A DNA stretch of 64,000 nucleotides from Murinocardiopsis flavida (GCF_003014485.1 NZ_PYGA01000001.1:1-64000), one strand, 5' to 3'; positions 1-8,783 are shown, counted from the stretch's first letter. Translations and numbers: made by a program. Notes: generated by a model not told the origin, from the letters alone.

Positions 1-2998
1 CGCGGGCGGGGACCCGACTCTCGGCGCGGACGGGCAACCCGAGAACAGTGGTTCGGTGTGCCTGCTGCTGACCGGACCCCACGACCACGGCACCGCCCAC
101 GCCCTGGCCACCCGCACCACCCCGACGACCATCACCCACCGCGACGAGCTGCCCGAACCCCCACCCGACCTCCTCATCCTCCCCTGGAGCCCCAAGCCCG
201 ACCGGGAGGAGGACAGCGAAACCGCGGACAGCACCGGCCCGACGCACTCGGACCAAGGATCGGACTCGACCGCCGCTTCGGAAGGATCGGCTGCCGCCTC
301 TGGCCTGGGGTGGTCCCCGGATCAGGCACTCGATGCCAGCACGGACGCACTGGATCAGTCACTCGCCGATCTGCTGGAAACCGTGCAGTGGTGGGCCGCC
401 CAACCCCACCCCGGGCGCCTGGCCATCGTCACCCGCAACGCCATCACCACCGGCGAAGACACCCGGCCGCCCGACCCCGCCGCCGCAGCCGCCTGGGGCC
501 TCATCCGCACCGCCCAAACCGAATACCCCGACCGCTTCACCCTCACCGACACCGACCCCGCCACGAGTGCCACCGCTCTTGCCACCGCGCTAGGCCAGCA
601 TGACCAGTCCGAGATCGCGGTCCGCGCGGATCAGCTGCGTGTTCCCCGGTTGCGCCGCGCCAGCGCCGCAACCGACGACCTCGCCTTCCCCCACGGGCAC
701 TGGCGCTTGGACGCGACCACTCCGGGCACCATCGACAACCTCGACCTCGTTCCCCAACCCGACCTCGCCCCCCAACCCGGGCCGGGGCAGGTGCGGGTGC
801 GGACCCGCGCGGCCGGGCTGAACTTCCGCGATGTGGTCGTGGTCCTGGGGATGATTCCGGGACATGAGGACCCCATCGGCGGGGAGTTCGCCGGAATCGT
901 GGAAGCCATCGGCCCGGGGGTGGAGGGCTTCGCCCCCGGGGACCGGGTCTTCGGCATCACCGAAGGCGCCTTCGCACCGGTGCTCGACACCGACCACCGA
1001 TTGCTGGCCCCCATCCCGGACGGGTTGACCTTCGCCCAAGCCGCCGCGTTCCCCCTCGTCTTCCTCACCGCCTGGTACGGCCTGGTCGATCTCGGCCACA
1101 TCACCGCCGGGGACCGGGTGCTGATCCACTCCGGCGCGGGCGGGGTGGGCATGGCCGCGATCCAGATCGCCCGCCTGCACGGCGCCGAGGTCTTCGCCAC
1201 CGCCTCCCCGAGCAAGTGGGACACCCTGCGCGCCCTGGGCCTGGACGACGATCACATCGCGTCCTCGCGCACCCTGGACTACGCCACCGCCTTCGCCCCC
1301 ACCCCGCCCACCCTCGTGCTCAACTCCCTGGCCGGAGAGCACACCGACGCCTCCCTGAACCTCCTCGCTCCGGGCGGGCGGTTCCTCGAAATGGGAAAAA
1401 CCGACATCCGCGACACCGGCGAACTCACCCGAACCCACCCCGGTATCGCCTATCAGGCGTTCGACCTCATGGACGCCGGACCCGACCACCTCAACACCCT
1501 CTTCGACACCATCACCACCCGCCTGGAAACAGGCGCCCTGACCCTTCCCCCCATCCGGTGCTTCGACATCCGCCACGCCCGCCACGCCTTCCGCCACATG
1601 GCCCAAGCCCGCCACACCGGCAAGATCGTGCTCACCACCCCCCCACCCCTCAACCCCCACGGCACCATCCTCATCACCGGCGGAACCGGCGGACTCGGCG
1701 CCACCCTCGCCCGCCACCTCGCCCGCACCGGCCACCCCCACCTCCTCCTCACCTCACGCCGCGGACCCCACACCCCCGGCGCCGACCACCTCCGCGACGA
1801 ACTCACCGCACTCGGCGCCCAGGCCACCGTCACCGCGTGCGACCACACCGACCACGCCGCCACCGCCCACCTCCTCGCAGGCATCCCGGCCGAGCACCCC
1901 CTCACCGCCGTGTTCCACACCGCAGGAGTGCTCCACGACGCCACCCTGCCCCACCAGAACCCCGACACCCTGGCCGCGGCCCTCGCCCCCAAAGCCCACG
2001 CCGCCCACCACCTCCACACCCTCACCCGCCACCACGACCTCGCCCACTTCGTGTGCTACTCCTCCATCGCCGGCACCCTCCACAACGCCGGCCAAGCCAA
2101 CTACGCCGCCGCCAACACCTACCTCGACACCCTCGCCCACTACCGCCACCACCACGGCCACCCCGCCCACACCCTCGCCTGGGGACCCTGGCACCCCCAC
2201 ACCCACGGCATGAGCGCCACCCTCACCCCCACCGACCTCACCCGCATCACCCGCACCGGCCACACCCCCATCACCACCACCCACGGCAACCACCTCCTCA
2301 CCCACGCCCTCACCCCCCCCCCCCCCACCCAATACCCCCTCCCCACCACCACCCCCACCACCACAACACCCACCCCACCCCTGCTCACCGACCTCACCCC
2401 CACACCCACCACCCCCCCAACCGGCACCCCCACCGGAACCCCACCCCCCACCACCCCCGAACCCACCACCCCCGACACCCTCCACCACCACCTCACCCAC
2501 CAACCCCCCACCCAACAAATCCACACCCTCACCACCCTCATCCGCACCCACGCCGCCACCGTCCTCGGCCACGAAACCCCCCACACCATCACCCCCGACC
2601 ACCCCTTCACCGAACTCGGATTCGACTCCCTCACCGCCATCGAACTCCGCAACCGACTCGGTCACGCCACCGGAATCCGCCTGCCTGCGACACTCATATT
2701 CGATCACCCGACCCCTCAAGCAGTCGCGGTGCTAATCAAGTCGGAATTGCAACTCGATGGCCCGTCGTCGGCAGAAGCGTTGGAAGGCGAGATTTCCCGA
2801 ATCGAGGAAATGGCTGCGGACATGGAACTCAGCCCGGCCGACAGCGATCGAATCACCGTCCGTCTGAAATCCCTTGTCGCGCGGCTGGCCGGTGATCACG
2901 GCCCGGATTCCGGGCGGCCGGACAATAAGGACTTGGACGACGCCTCAGCGGACGAGCTCTTCGACATCCTTGACGGCGAACTGGGGGCGACCGACTAG
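1..2998 (+). CDS. Modular type I polyketide synthase, C-terminal part (ER-KR-ACP-docking tail), 5' partial
   Basis: The frame is open from base 2, so the gene enters from the left edge. In order: the end of the structural KR half (about 130-640), an enoyl reductase (about 700-1650; NADPH motif HSGAGGVGMAA near 1129), a ketoreductase (about 1660-2200; GGTGGLG, YSSIAG serine, NYAAAN tyrosine) and an ACP (phosphopantetheine serine in GFDSLT at 2627). An Asp in the VLHD motif suggests a B-type KR. In the ER, LGMIPG has Ile where Tyr marks 2S-methyl products, hinting at 2R if the extender is methylmalonyl. After the ACP come about 85 residues ending in a charged ADELFDILDGELG segment, typical of a C-terminal docking domain. 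There is no thioesterase, so this is not the last subunit. The KR-ACP linker is extremely His/Pro/Thr rich and C-biased. The gene ends before a perfect hairpin. Confidence 0.95.
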   Translation, partial: AGGDPTLGADGQPENSGSVCLLLTGPHDHGTAHALATRTTPTTITHRDELPEPPPDLLILPWSPKPDREEDSETADSTGPTHSDQGSDSTAASEGSAAASGLGWSPDQALDASTDALDQSLADLLETVQWWAAQPHPGRLAIVTRNAITTGEDTRPPDPAAAAAWGLIRTAQTEYPDRFTLTDTDPATSATALATALGQHDQSEIAVRADQLRVPRLRRASAATDDLAFPHGHWRLDATTPGTIDNLDLVPQPDLAPQPGPGQVRVRTRAAGLNFRDVVVVLGMIPGHEDPIGGEFAGIVEAIGPGVEGFAPGDRVFGITEGAFAPVLDTDHRLLAPIPDGLTFAQAAAFPLVFLTAWYGLVDLGHITAGDRVLIHSGAGGVGMAAIQIARLHGAEVFATASPSKWDTLRALGLDDDHIASSRTLDYATAFAPTPPTLVLNSLAGEHTDASLNLLAPGGRFLEMGKTDIRDTGELTRTHPGIAYQAFDLMDAGPDHLNTLFDTITTRLETGALTLPPIRCFDIRHARHAFRHMAQARHTGKIVLTTPPPLNPHGTILITGGTGGLGATLARHLARTGHPHLLLTSRRGPHTPGADHLRDELTALGAQATVTACDHTDHAATAHLLAGIPAEHPLTAVFHTAGVLHDATLPHQNPDTLAAALAPKAHAAHHLHTLTRHHDLAHFVCYSSIAGTLHNAGQANYAAANTYLDTLAHYRHHHGHPAHTLAWGPWHPHTHGMSATLTPTDLTRITRTGHTPITTTHGNHLLTHALTPPPPTQYPLPTTTPTTTTPTPPLLTDLTPTPTTPPTGTPTGTPPPTTPEPTTPDTLHHHLTHQPPTQQIHTLTTLIRTHAATVLGHETPHTITPDHPFTELGFDSLTAIELRNRLGHATGIRLPATLIFDHPTPQAVAVLIKSELQLDGPSSAEALEGEISRIEEMAADMELSPADSDRITVRLKSLVARLAGDHGPDSGRPDNKDLDDASADELFDILDGELGATD
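2313..2326 (+). repeat. Homopolymer run of 14 C in the PKS gene
   Basis: Fourteen consecutive C encode prolines in the KR-ACP linker. The tract lies inside about 900 bp of strongly C-rich coding sequence. Such a run is prone to slippage and to sequencing error, yet the frame is intact on both sides as given. Confidence 0.9.
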
Positions 2999-3095
2999 CA
3001 GGATCGTCCCTGGTGACCCGGACGAACGTGCCGCGGCCCCCGCCCCCGCCCCGCCCCCGGCCCCAGGTCCCCGCTCCCGGTCCCCGGCCCCGGTC

Positions 3096-3120
3096 GCCGC
3101 CGCCGCCGCCGCCGCCGCCG
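3096..3120 (+). repeat. GCC trinucleotide microsatellite in the intergenic spacer
   Basis: About eight copies of GCC follow a run of CCCCG-type repeats in the 374-bp spacer behind the PKS gene. No gene is supported between 2999 and 3372; the spacer holds this repeat, a terminator hairpin and a likely promoter. Confidence 0.8.
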
Positions 3121-3155
3121 AGCACAGTCCACCCCGCCCGCAGTGACTTGGCCCA

Positions 3156-3192
3156 GGCGCCGCACCCCCGACCTTGTCGGGGGTGCGGCGCC
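3156..3192 (+). terminator. Strong hairpin terminator behind the PKS gene
   Basis: A perfect 17-bp inverted repeat (3156-3172 with 3176-3192) around a CTT loop, about 160 bp after the PKS stop. It should separate PKS transcription from the methyltransferase downstream. No T tract follows, as is common in high-GC actinomycetes. Confidence 0.8.
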
Positions 3193-3261
3193 GTCCGTAT
3201 TCCCTACGCGAATTCCCGGCCGCCCGGCTTCCACCTCCTCCCCATTTCTGCGACCGACCGA

Positions 3262-3292
3262 TCGACAACCCTGCATAGTGCAGCCTTATAGG
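3262..3292 (+). promoter_or_regulatory. Possible promoter of the methyltransferase/sugar operon, with a dyad in the spacer
   Basis: TCGACA at 3262-3267 is followed after about 18 bp by TTATAGG (3286-3292). Between them lies the small dyad CTGCA-TAG-TGCAG (3271-3283). It sits about 80 bp before the start at 3373 in a locally AT-richer stretch. The assignment is by resemblance only. Confidence 0.35.
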
Positions 3293-3372
3293 GGGCGAAT
3301 ACGGGTAAAAAATGTCGACTGCTCAATGGCAAGGTGGTAGTGCTTTAGCTCCTGCTGACCAAAGGATCGCAC

Positions 3373-4110
3373 ATGATTTCCGAGATGCTTGTGAAAACCG
3401 GGCGCAAGTTGGTCGACGGCTATGCTCCGGAAGGCCGAGACTACTGGTCAGCGAGGTTTTGGGACCGCGATGAGGTAGAGCGGCGGCCCAGGCTCGGCGA
3501 TGACCTTCGCCGCCAGAAGGGGATTCTGGGAAGTTACATCAAGGAGCACGCCGGCGACGCCGAGAGGGTTGTGGAGTTCGCGTGCGGAACCGGTGAGTTC
3601 ACCGCAATGGCGGCGAAGTCGACCTCCGCTACCGAGATCCTGGCGATCGACATTTCGGAGCATGCCCTCGACCAGGCCAGGGCGAGGGTTTCCCACAACG
3701 GGCTTGTCCTGCGGCAAGGCGACTTCTGGAACATCGACGGGGTCGGAACCGCGCAGATGGTCATGTGCGTCGACGCCATCCACCACATTGGCGAGGTGGA
3801 AAGCGTCCTCCGGCGGCTCAGGAGCTTCGTGGACGACGGCGGGGTCCTGATCGGCAACCTTTGGACCATGGACAATTACCATGATTTCCAGCGCTCCAGC
3901 CATGGAAAGATCCCGCACTTCATGAGGTCTTCCCTCTTCCTTCTGAACGCCATGGTGATGAAGGCGACGGGCGGGCGGGTCCGGTGGGCTTCCTACCGCA
4001 CGCAGTTCATGTATTCCCACGAGATCAAGCCCATGCTGAGCAAGATCTTCAGCGAGGTGCTCGCGGTCGAGGCGACCGAGTTCCACGTCGCCTTCGCCTG
4101 CCGGAAATAG
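3373..4110 (+). CDS. Class I SAM-dependent methyltransferase
   Basis: A 245-residue soluble protein with a class I methyltransferase fold: motif I is VVEFACGTGEF (about residues 57-67), followed by an acidic strand end (LAIDIS) and a CVDAIHHIG motif. It begins at ATG with AAAGGA 7 bases upstream. It is the first gene after the PKS terminator and precedes the dTDP-glucose dehydratase by 75 bp, which suggests methylation of the sugar or the aglycone. Sequence alone does not show whether O, N or C is methylated. No membrane segment or signal peptide is visible. Confidence 0.8.
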   Translation: MISEMLVKTGRKLVDGYAPEGRDYWSARFWDRDEVERRPRLGDDLRRQKGILGSYIKEHAGDAERVVEFACGTGEFTAMAAKSTSATEILAIDISEHALDQARARVSHNGLVLRQGDFWNIDGVGTAQMVMCVDAIHHIGEVESVLRRLRSFVDDGGVLIGNLWTMDNYHDFQRSSHGKIPHFMRSSLFLLNAMVMKATGGRVRWASYRTQFMYSHEIKPMLSKIFSEVLAVEATEFHVAFACRK

Positions 4111-4127
4111 GGAGTCCGCGGCTGCGT

Positions 4128-4149
4128 GACCTAGGGCCTAACCTAGGTC
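4128..4149. promoter_or_regulatory. Inverted repeat between methyltransferase and dehydratase genes
   Basis: GACCTAGG (4128-4135) and CCTAGGTC (4142-4149) are perfect reverse complements around a 6-base loop, 36 bp before the next start. It could be an operator or a weak attenuating hairpin; the position does not decide. Confidence 0.45.
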
Positions 4150-4185
4150 CTATCAGACCACAGACCTTTTGAATAAAGGATTGGC

Positions 4186-5178
4186 GTGAGGATCCTCATC
4201 ACCGGTGGAGCCGGTTTCATCGGATCGAACTTCGCAAGTCGAGTTGTCCATGGCTTCTATCCTGCGTTCAGCGGCGCCCATGTCACGGTCCTCGACTGCT
4301 TGACGTATGCGGGAAGCCTGTCGAACCTACGTGAGATCGACCAGGGGGATCATTTTCGCTTCATCCGCGGAGACATTTGCGACGAGGACGGCGTCCGCGA
4401 CGCCATGGCAGGCGTCGACCTCGTCGTTCATTTCGCCGCGGAATCCCATGTGGACCGCGCCATCCTGTCAGCCGAGGAGTTCGTCCGGACGAACCTCGTC
4501 GGAACGCGGGTGCTCCTGGACGCCGCGTTGCACTGCGGGGTCGGGCGTTTCGTGAACGTGTCGACCGACGAGGTGTACGGGTCGACGAGGACCGGGGCGT
4601 TCCGCGAGTCCGACCAGTTGGATCCGTCGTCGGCGTATTCGGCGTCCAAGGCGGGCGCCGACCTCCTGGCCCTTTCCTATTACAAGACGCACGGGCTCGA
4701 TGTGTGCGTGACGCGGTGCACGAACAACTACGGCCCCTACCAGAACCCTGAGAAGTTGATCCCCCTTTTCCTGACGAACCTCATGGAGGGCGAGCAGGTA
4801 CCCCTCTATGGCGACGGATCGAATGTGCGCAACTGGCTGTACGTGTCCGATCATTGTGACGCCTTGGCGATGGTCGCGGCCTCGGGAAGGTCAGGCGAGG
4901 TGTACAACATCGGCGGTGGCACCGAGGTGAGCAACCGGGAGCTCACCGAAATGATCATCGGCCTCATGGGCGCCGATTGGACCAAGGTGCGGCGGGTCCA
5001 GGACCGCAAAGGCCATGATTTCCGCTACTCCGTCGACTCGACGAAGATCTCGTTGGAGCTGGGCTACACGCCGAAGGTGTCGCTTCCCGAAGGCCTGGCG
5101 CAGACCGCTCAATGGTACAAGAACAATGGTGAATGGTGGAGCGAGTCCAAACGCCGAAACCAAACCGCTTCCAAATGA
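4186..5178 (+). CDS. rmlB: dTDP-glucose 4,6-dehydratase
   Basis: A 330-aa short-chain dehydrogenase/reductase enzyme converting dTDP-glucose to dTDP-4-keto-6-deoxyglucose, the branch point for antibiotic deoxysugars. Visible are the N-terminal NAD motif GGAGFIGSNF (residues 7-16), the STDEVYGS active-site loop with Asp128/Glu129, and the YxxxK pair Tyr151/Lys155. Length is normal for the family (about 320-360). Translation starts at GTG 4186 with AAAGGA (4175-4180) upstream. The epimerase gene follows within 10 bp, so the two are one operon. The nucleotidyltransferase making its substrate is next door on the opposite strand. Confidence 0.95.
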   Translation: MRILITGGAGFIGSNFASRVVHGFYPAFSGAHVTVLDCLTYAGSLSNLREIDQGDHFRFIRGDICDEDGVRDAMAGVDLVVHFAAESHVDRAILSAEEFVRTNLVGTRVLLDAALHCGVGRFVNVSTDEVYGSTRTGAFRESDQLDPSSAYSASKAGADLLALSYYKTHGLDVCVTRCTNNYGPYQNPEKLIPLFLTNLMEGEQVPLYGDGSNVRNWLYVSDHCDALAMVAASGRSGEVYNIGGGTEVSNRELTEMIIGLMGADWTKVRRVQDRKGHDFRYSVDSTKISLELGYTPKVSLPEGLAQTAQWYKNNGEWWSESKRRNQTASK

Positions 5179-5187
5179 TTGCGATCT

Positions 5188-5784
5188 ATGAAAATCCAAG
5201 AACTTGCAGTCGAGGGCACATTCGAGTTCACCCCGGACGTCCACGAAGACCACCGCGGGCTATTCGTGGCGACGTTCAAAGCCCCGTTGGTCGAGGAGAC
5301 CATCGGCGAGGCTCCGTCATTCGAGCAGGCCGGCCATAGTTCCTCCGCCGCGGGGGTCATCCGCGGCCTGCACTTCACCGCGACTCCCCCGGGCCAGACG
5401 AAGTTCGTCTACTGCCCGCAGGGGCGGGTACTCGACGTCGTGCTGGACGTCAGGCTGGGCTCGCCCACCTTCGGGGTCTGGGACGCCGTCGACCTGAGCC
5501 CCGACACCTACAACGCGGTCTACGTACCCAAGGGGGTGGCGCACGCGTACTTCGCGGTGGAGGACGACACGATCGTCACCTACCTCATGTCCAACGCCAC
5601 GTTCGACCCGGCGTTGGAGCACGCGATCCACCCGCTGGACCCCACGCTCGAACTGCCGTGGCCGAAGGGCCTCCCACCGGTGCTGTCGGCGCGCGACTCC
5701 GCTGCGGTGACGTTCGCCGAGGCCGAGCAGCGGGGCTACTTCCCCCGCTACGAGGACTGCATTCCGGGGGCCCGCACCCCCTGA
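5188..5784 (+). CDS. dTDP-4-keto-6-deoxyhexose 3,5-(or 5-)epimerase, RmlC type
   Basis: A 198-aa cupin-fold epimerase. The catalytic His lies in GVIRGLHF, followed by the conserved LDVVLDVRLGSPTFG strand, YVPKGVAHAYFA and LPWP. It inverts C3 and/or C5 of a 4-keto-6-deoxy sugar and so sets D or L configuration. ATG 5188 was chosen because the family usually begins at this point; a TTG at 5179 would add three residues, and neither start has a clear ribosome site. The gene lies 9 bp behind rmlB. The second RmlC-like gene at 13.7 kb suggests that the two epimerases have different regiochemistry. Confidence 0.85.
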   Translation: MKIQELAVEGTFEFTPDVHEDHRGLFVATFKAPLVEETIGEAPSFEQAGHSSSAAGVIRGLHFTATPPGQTKFVYCPQGRVLDVVLDVRLGSPTFGVWDAVDLSPDTYNAVYVPKGVAHAYFAVEDDTIVTYLMSNATFDPALEHAIHPLDPTLELPWPKGLPPVLSARDSAAVTFAEAEQRGYFPRYEDCIPGARTP

Positions 5785-5815
5785 GCGCTGCGCGGATCAT
5801 GGCCGCGCGGCGCCG

Positions 5816-5870
5816 CAACGGCCGGGGGCCGGCGCGCATCGAGTCGATGCGCGCCGGCCCCCGGCCGTTG
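5816..5870. terminator. Bidirectional terminator between convergent sugar genes
   Basis: A perfect 27-bp inverted repeat around a single central G at 5843 fills the gap between the epimerase (+) stop and the rmlA (-) stop. The symmetry lets it terminate transcription from both sides. Confidence 0.9.
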
Positions 5871-5879
5871 CCACGGGGG

Positions 5880-6755
5880 TCACATCGGGGACCCCTCGCC
5901 GAGTGAGAGGACGTACTGGCCGTAGGCCGACCCTCGCATCGGTTCGCTGTTGCGCAGGCAGTCCTCCAGGCTGATGAACCCCCGCCGGAGGGCGATCTCC
6001 TCCAGGCACGCCACCCGGACCCCCTGGCGGCGTTCGATCACCTGGATGTACTGGGAGGCTTCGAACAGCGCGTCGGGAGTCCCCGCGTCGAACCAGGCGA
6101 ACCCGCGGCCGAAGTCGACCAGGCGCGCCTGGCCGCGCTCGATGTAGACCTGGTTGATGTCGGTGATCTCCAGTTCGCCGCGCTCCGAGGGGCGCAGGTT
6201 CTTGGCGATGTCCACGACGGCGTTGTCATAGAGGTAGAGCCCGACGATCGCGCGGTTGGTGACCGGGTCGACCGGCTTCTCGACGATCTTGACGAGGTTT
6301 CCGCTGTCGTCGACCTCGCCGATCCCGTACCGCTCGGGGTCGCGGACCGGATAGCTGAACAGCACGCACCCTTCGATGTCGTCCACTGATTCGTGGAGGA
6401 TCTTCTGGAAGGAGTGCCCGTGGAATACGTTGTCGCCGAGGACCAGCGCCACCGAGTCGTTTCCGATGTGTTCGGCGCCGATGATGAACGCTTCGGCTAT
6501 TCCGTTGGCCTCGTCCTGCTCGGCGTAGGTGATCCGCAGCCCGAGGTGGGAACCGTCGCCGAGGAGCCGGCGGATATGCGGGATGTCCTGCGACATGGAA
6601 ATGATCAGGATGTCCTTGATCTCCGCAAGCATGAGGACACTGAGGGGATAGTAGATCAAGGGCTTGTCGCTGACCGGGAGCAACTGCTTGGAAACAGCAA
6701 ACGTCACCGGGGCCAGGCGCGTCCCCTTCCCGCCAGCGAGGATGATTCCCTTCAT
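5880..6755 (-). CDS. rmlA: Glucose-1-phosphate thymidylyltransferase
   Basis: A 291-aa nucleotidyltransferase making dTDP-glucose from dTTP and glucose-1-phosphate, the first step of deoxysugar supply. The N-terminal signature is GGKGTRLAPVT (residues 8-18), with SKQLLPV, LVLGDNVFHG and VEKP motifs as in short RmlA enzymes. On the minus strand GGTGA lies about 7 bases before the ATG. It converges on the rmlB/epimerase pair, so the sugar genes are split over two transcripts. The exporter gene lies upstream on the same strand, but a 387-bp gap with a hairpin makes an independent promoter likely. Confidence 0.95.
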   Translation of the reverse strand: MKGIILAGGKGTRLAPVTFAVSKQLLPVSDKPLIYYPLSVLMLAEIKDILIISMSQDIPHIRRLLGDGSHLGLRITYAEQDEANGIAEAFIIGAEHIGNDSVALVLGDNVFHGHSFQKILHESVDDIEGCVLFSYPVRDPERYGIGEVDDSGNLVKIVEKPVDPVTNRAIVGLYLYDNAVVDIAKNLRPSERGELEITDINQVYIERGQARLVDFGRGFAWFDAGTPDALFEASQYIQVIERRQGVRVACLEEIALRRGFISLEDCLRNSEPMRGSAYGQYVLSLGEGSPM

Positions 6756-7142
6756 AGAAATTCACCAGTTTCGCGTGTCACTTACATCGGCCGGTCGTCC
6801 TCCGTTATTTGCGATTCAATACTCGGGGGCCGGAGGGACTTCAGCTCTTCGGTCGGTTTACATTGACAACGTTCCATGCGACTGGTGAATTTGCGCCCCT
6901 TTTATACCCCTTGCGCGCCCCTGCATCGCGGTGCTCTCGGGCGCGTTCGCCTCGGTGGGCGGCGACCCCGGGAGGGGCGGGCGCCGACGTCCGACCCGGC
7001 CGGGCGCCCACGGTCACTGGCCCAGGACGGAGGCTGCGGCCGGAGGGGGCATGGCCGGGTCGGACGGGTCTTCGGTTGCGCCGCGGTGAGCGGGCGGGGT
7101 GAGCCGGGCCGCCCGCGCGGCCCGGCCTCGGAGTACCGGTTC
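6756..7142. other. 387-bp spacer between rmlA and the exporter gene
   Basis: No gene is supported here. The spacer holds a 12-bp inverted repeat pair, AAATTCACCAGT at 6758-6769 and ACTGGTGAATTT at 6881-6892, 111 bp apart; the left copy overlaps the ribosome site of rmlA. At its right end is the hairpin described next. The rmlA promoter should lie here, but I cannot place it. Confidence 0.6.
7103..7126 (-). terminator. Hairpin terminator behind the exporter gene
   Basis: A 10-bp GC stem (7103-7112 with 7117-7126) with a 4-base loop begins about 16 bp after the exporter stop on the minus strand. Confidence 0.65.
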
Positions 7143-8711
7143 CTACCTGCCGCTCGGTTCCAGGGCGGAGCTCGGCGGCTCGGCGGGTTCGCTCGTGGGC
7201 GCCCGGCGCAGTGTCGCGATCATGACGAGGCCCATCGCGGTCATGAGGACCGTGCCGGTGACGGCGGCCGCCTGCATGCCGTCGATGTAGGCGCCGGTGG
7301 CGCTTGAGATGAGGGCGTTGCCGATCTCTTCGGGCAGCTCGTCCGCTGCGTGCCGGGCCGCTCCGAGGGTCTCGTGCGCGGCCGCCACGACGTTCTCGGG
7401 CAGTCCTCCGGGAAGGGTGTCGGTGATCGAGTTGCGGTAGACGGCCGCGCCGATCGCCCCCAGGACGGCCGTGCCGATGGCCGCCCCGAACTCGGTCGCG
7501 GACTCCAGCAGGCCCGACGCCGCCCCGGCCTTCTCCTTGGGCGCGGAGGCCACGATCATGTCCGAGGCGAGCGCCTGGACGGACCCGACGCCCCAGCCGA
7601 GCAGCATCAACCCTCCGACCAGGAGCGGAATGCTCAGGGTCGGGGTCAGTTGGGTGATGAGCGCGAACCCGCCGGCCATGGCGATCATGCCGAGCCCGAT
7701 CATGATGCCCGGCTTCACCCAGCGGGTGATGCCCGCTCCCAGTACGGATCCCGCCACGGCGGTCAGCGCCGCCGGCAGTGTGAGCACCCCTGCCACCAGG
7801 GGCCGCATGTCCAGGACGAGGATCAGGTACTGGGTGATGTAGTAGAACATGCCGACGAGCGCGAAGATGGCGAGGGTCACCCCGATGATCGCCATGGTGA
7901 ACGACCTGCTCCGGAAGAGGGCGAGGTCGAGCATCGGGTCGCGCAGGACCCGCTGGCGGTAGATGAACACCACCAGGAACACGATGCCCACGGCGGCGAC
8001 GCCCCAGACCATGAGGCCGTACTCCTCCTCGGCGAACCGCTTGAGTGCGTAGATCAGCGGGAGGACCGCCAAGAGGACGAGCACGGCGCTGACGATGTCG
8101 AACCTGCCCGGCTTGGGGTCGCGGTACTCGGGGAGGAGCAGCGGTCCCACGATCAGCAGCAGGGCCATGACCGGGACGTTCATCAGGAAGACCGAGCCCC
8201 ACCAGACGAACGTCTCCAGCATCCACCCGCCGACGATGGGCCCCACGACGCTGCCGACCGCGAACGCCGCGGCCCACACGGCGATCGCGGCCTGCCGCTG
8301 CCGGTCGTTGTGGAACATGTTGCGGATCAGCGCGAGGGTGGGCGGCATCAGGGTCGCGGCCCCCACGCCCTGCACGGCGCGCGCCGCGATGAGCATCTCC
8401 GGGGTGGGCGCGTAGGCGGCGATCGCCGAGGTGGCGCCGAACGCCAGGGAGCCCAGCAGCAGCAGGCGGCGCCGGCCGATGCGGTCGCCGAGGTTGCCCA
8501 TGGGGATCAGCAGGGCGGCCAGCATGAACAGGTAGGTGTCGACGATCCACAGCTGCTGTGCGCTGGTCGGCGACAGCTCGGCGGTCAGCGCCGGCAGCGC
8601 GAAGAACAGCACTGTCATCGTCATCGAGATGATCAGGACGGGCAGGGTCAGCACGGCCAGCCCGACCCACTCCTTCAACCCGGCCTTGGTACCGGGACTG
8701 GGCACAGCCAT
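7143..8711 (-). CDS. DHA2-family (EmrB/QacA) drug:H+ antiporter, 14 TM segments
   Basis: A 522-aa polytopic membrane protein. The first helix begins near residue 14 (VGLAVLTLPVLIISM), the MFS motif A is GNLGDRIGRRR near residue 73, and motif C-like GVGAATLMPP and AVGSVVGPIVGGW follow. Length and spacing match 14-helix DHA2 exporters. It probably exports the cluster product, giving self-resistance. It is transcribed divergently from a TetR-type gene across a 233-bp AT-rich region with operator-like repeats, the usual repressor/pump layout. Confidence 0.9.
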   Translation of the reverse strand: MAVPSPGTKAGLKEWVGLAVLTLPVLIISMTMTVLFFALPALTAELSPTSAQQLWIVDTYLFMLAALLIPMGNLGDRIGRRRLLLLGSLAFGATSAIAAYAPTPEMLIAARAVQGVGAATLMPPTLALIRNMFHNDRQRQAAIAVWAAAFAVGSVVGPIVGGWMLETFVWWGSVFLMNVPVMALLLIVGPLLLPEYRDPKPGRFDIVSAVLVLLAVLPLIYALKRFAEEEYGLMVWGVAAVGIVFLVVFIYRQRVLRDPMLDLALFRSRSFTMAIIGVTLAIFALVGMFYYITQYLILVLDMRPLVAGVLTLPAALTAVAGSVLGAGITRWVKPGIMIGLGMIAMAGGFALITQLTPTLSIPLLVGGLMLLGWGVGSVQALASDMIVASAPKEKAGAASGLLESATEFGAAIGTAVLGAIGAAVYRNSITDTLPGGLPENVVAAAHETLGAARHAADELPEEIGNALISSATGAYIDGMQAAAVTGTVLMTAMGLVMIATLRRAPTSEPAEPPSSALEPSGR

Positions 8712-8754
8712 CCTCGAACTCCACTCCAGTAAGCTGTATCAATATTCCACATAC

Positions 8755-8783
8755 ATAGTACGGTCATTTCCTACCAGAAACAA
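8755..8783 (-). promoter_or_regulatory. Likely exporter promoter
   Basis: Read on the minus strand, TTGTTT (8783-8778) and TACTAT (8760-8755) are separated by exactly 17 bp, 44 bp before the exporter ATG. The surrounding AT content is far above the window average. Confidence 0.5.

Noticed and set aside
590-1741. Long minus-strand frame opposite the PKS enoyl reductase
   Set aside because: Shadow of the PKS codon bias; no ribosome site, no motif, Gly/Val-only composition.
3096-3120. GCC repeat read as an Ala/Pro coding tract
   Set aside because: Short frames across it have no start signal and end within the terminator region.
6863-6891. Plus-strand TTGACA-N17-TGAATT resembling a promoter
   Set aside because: No plus-strand gene lies downstream before 8945, and the -10 box matches poorly.
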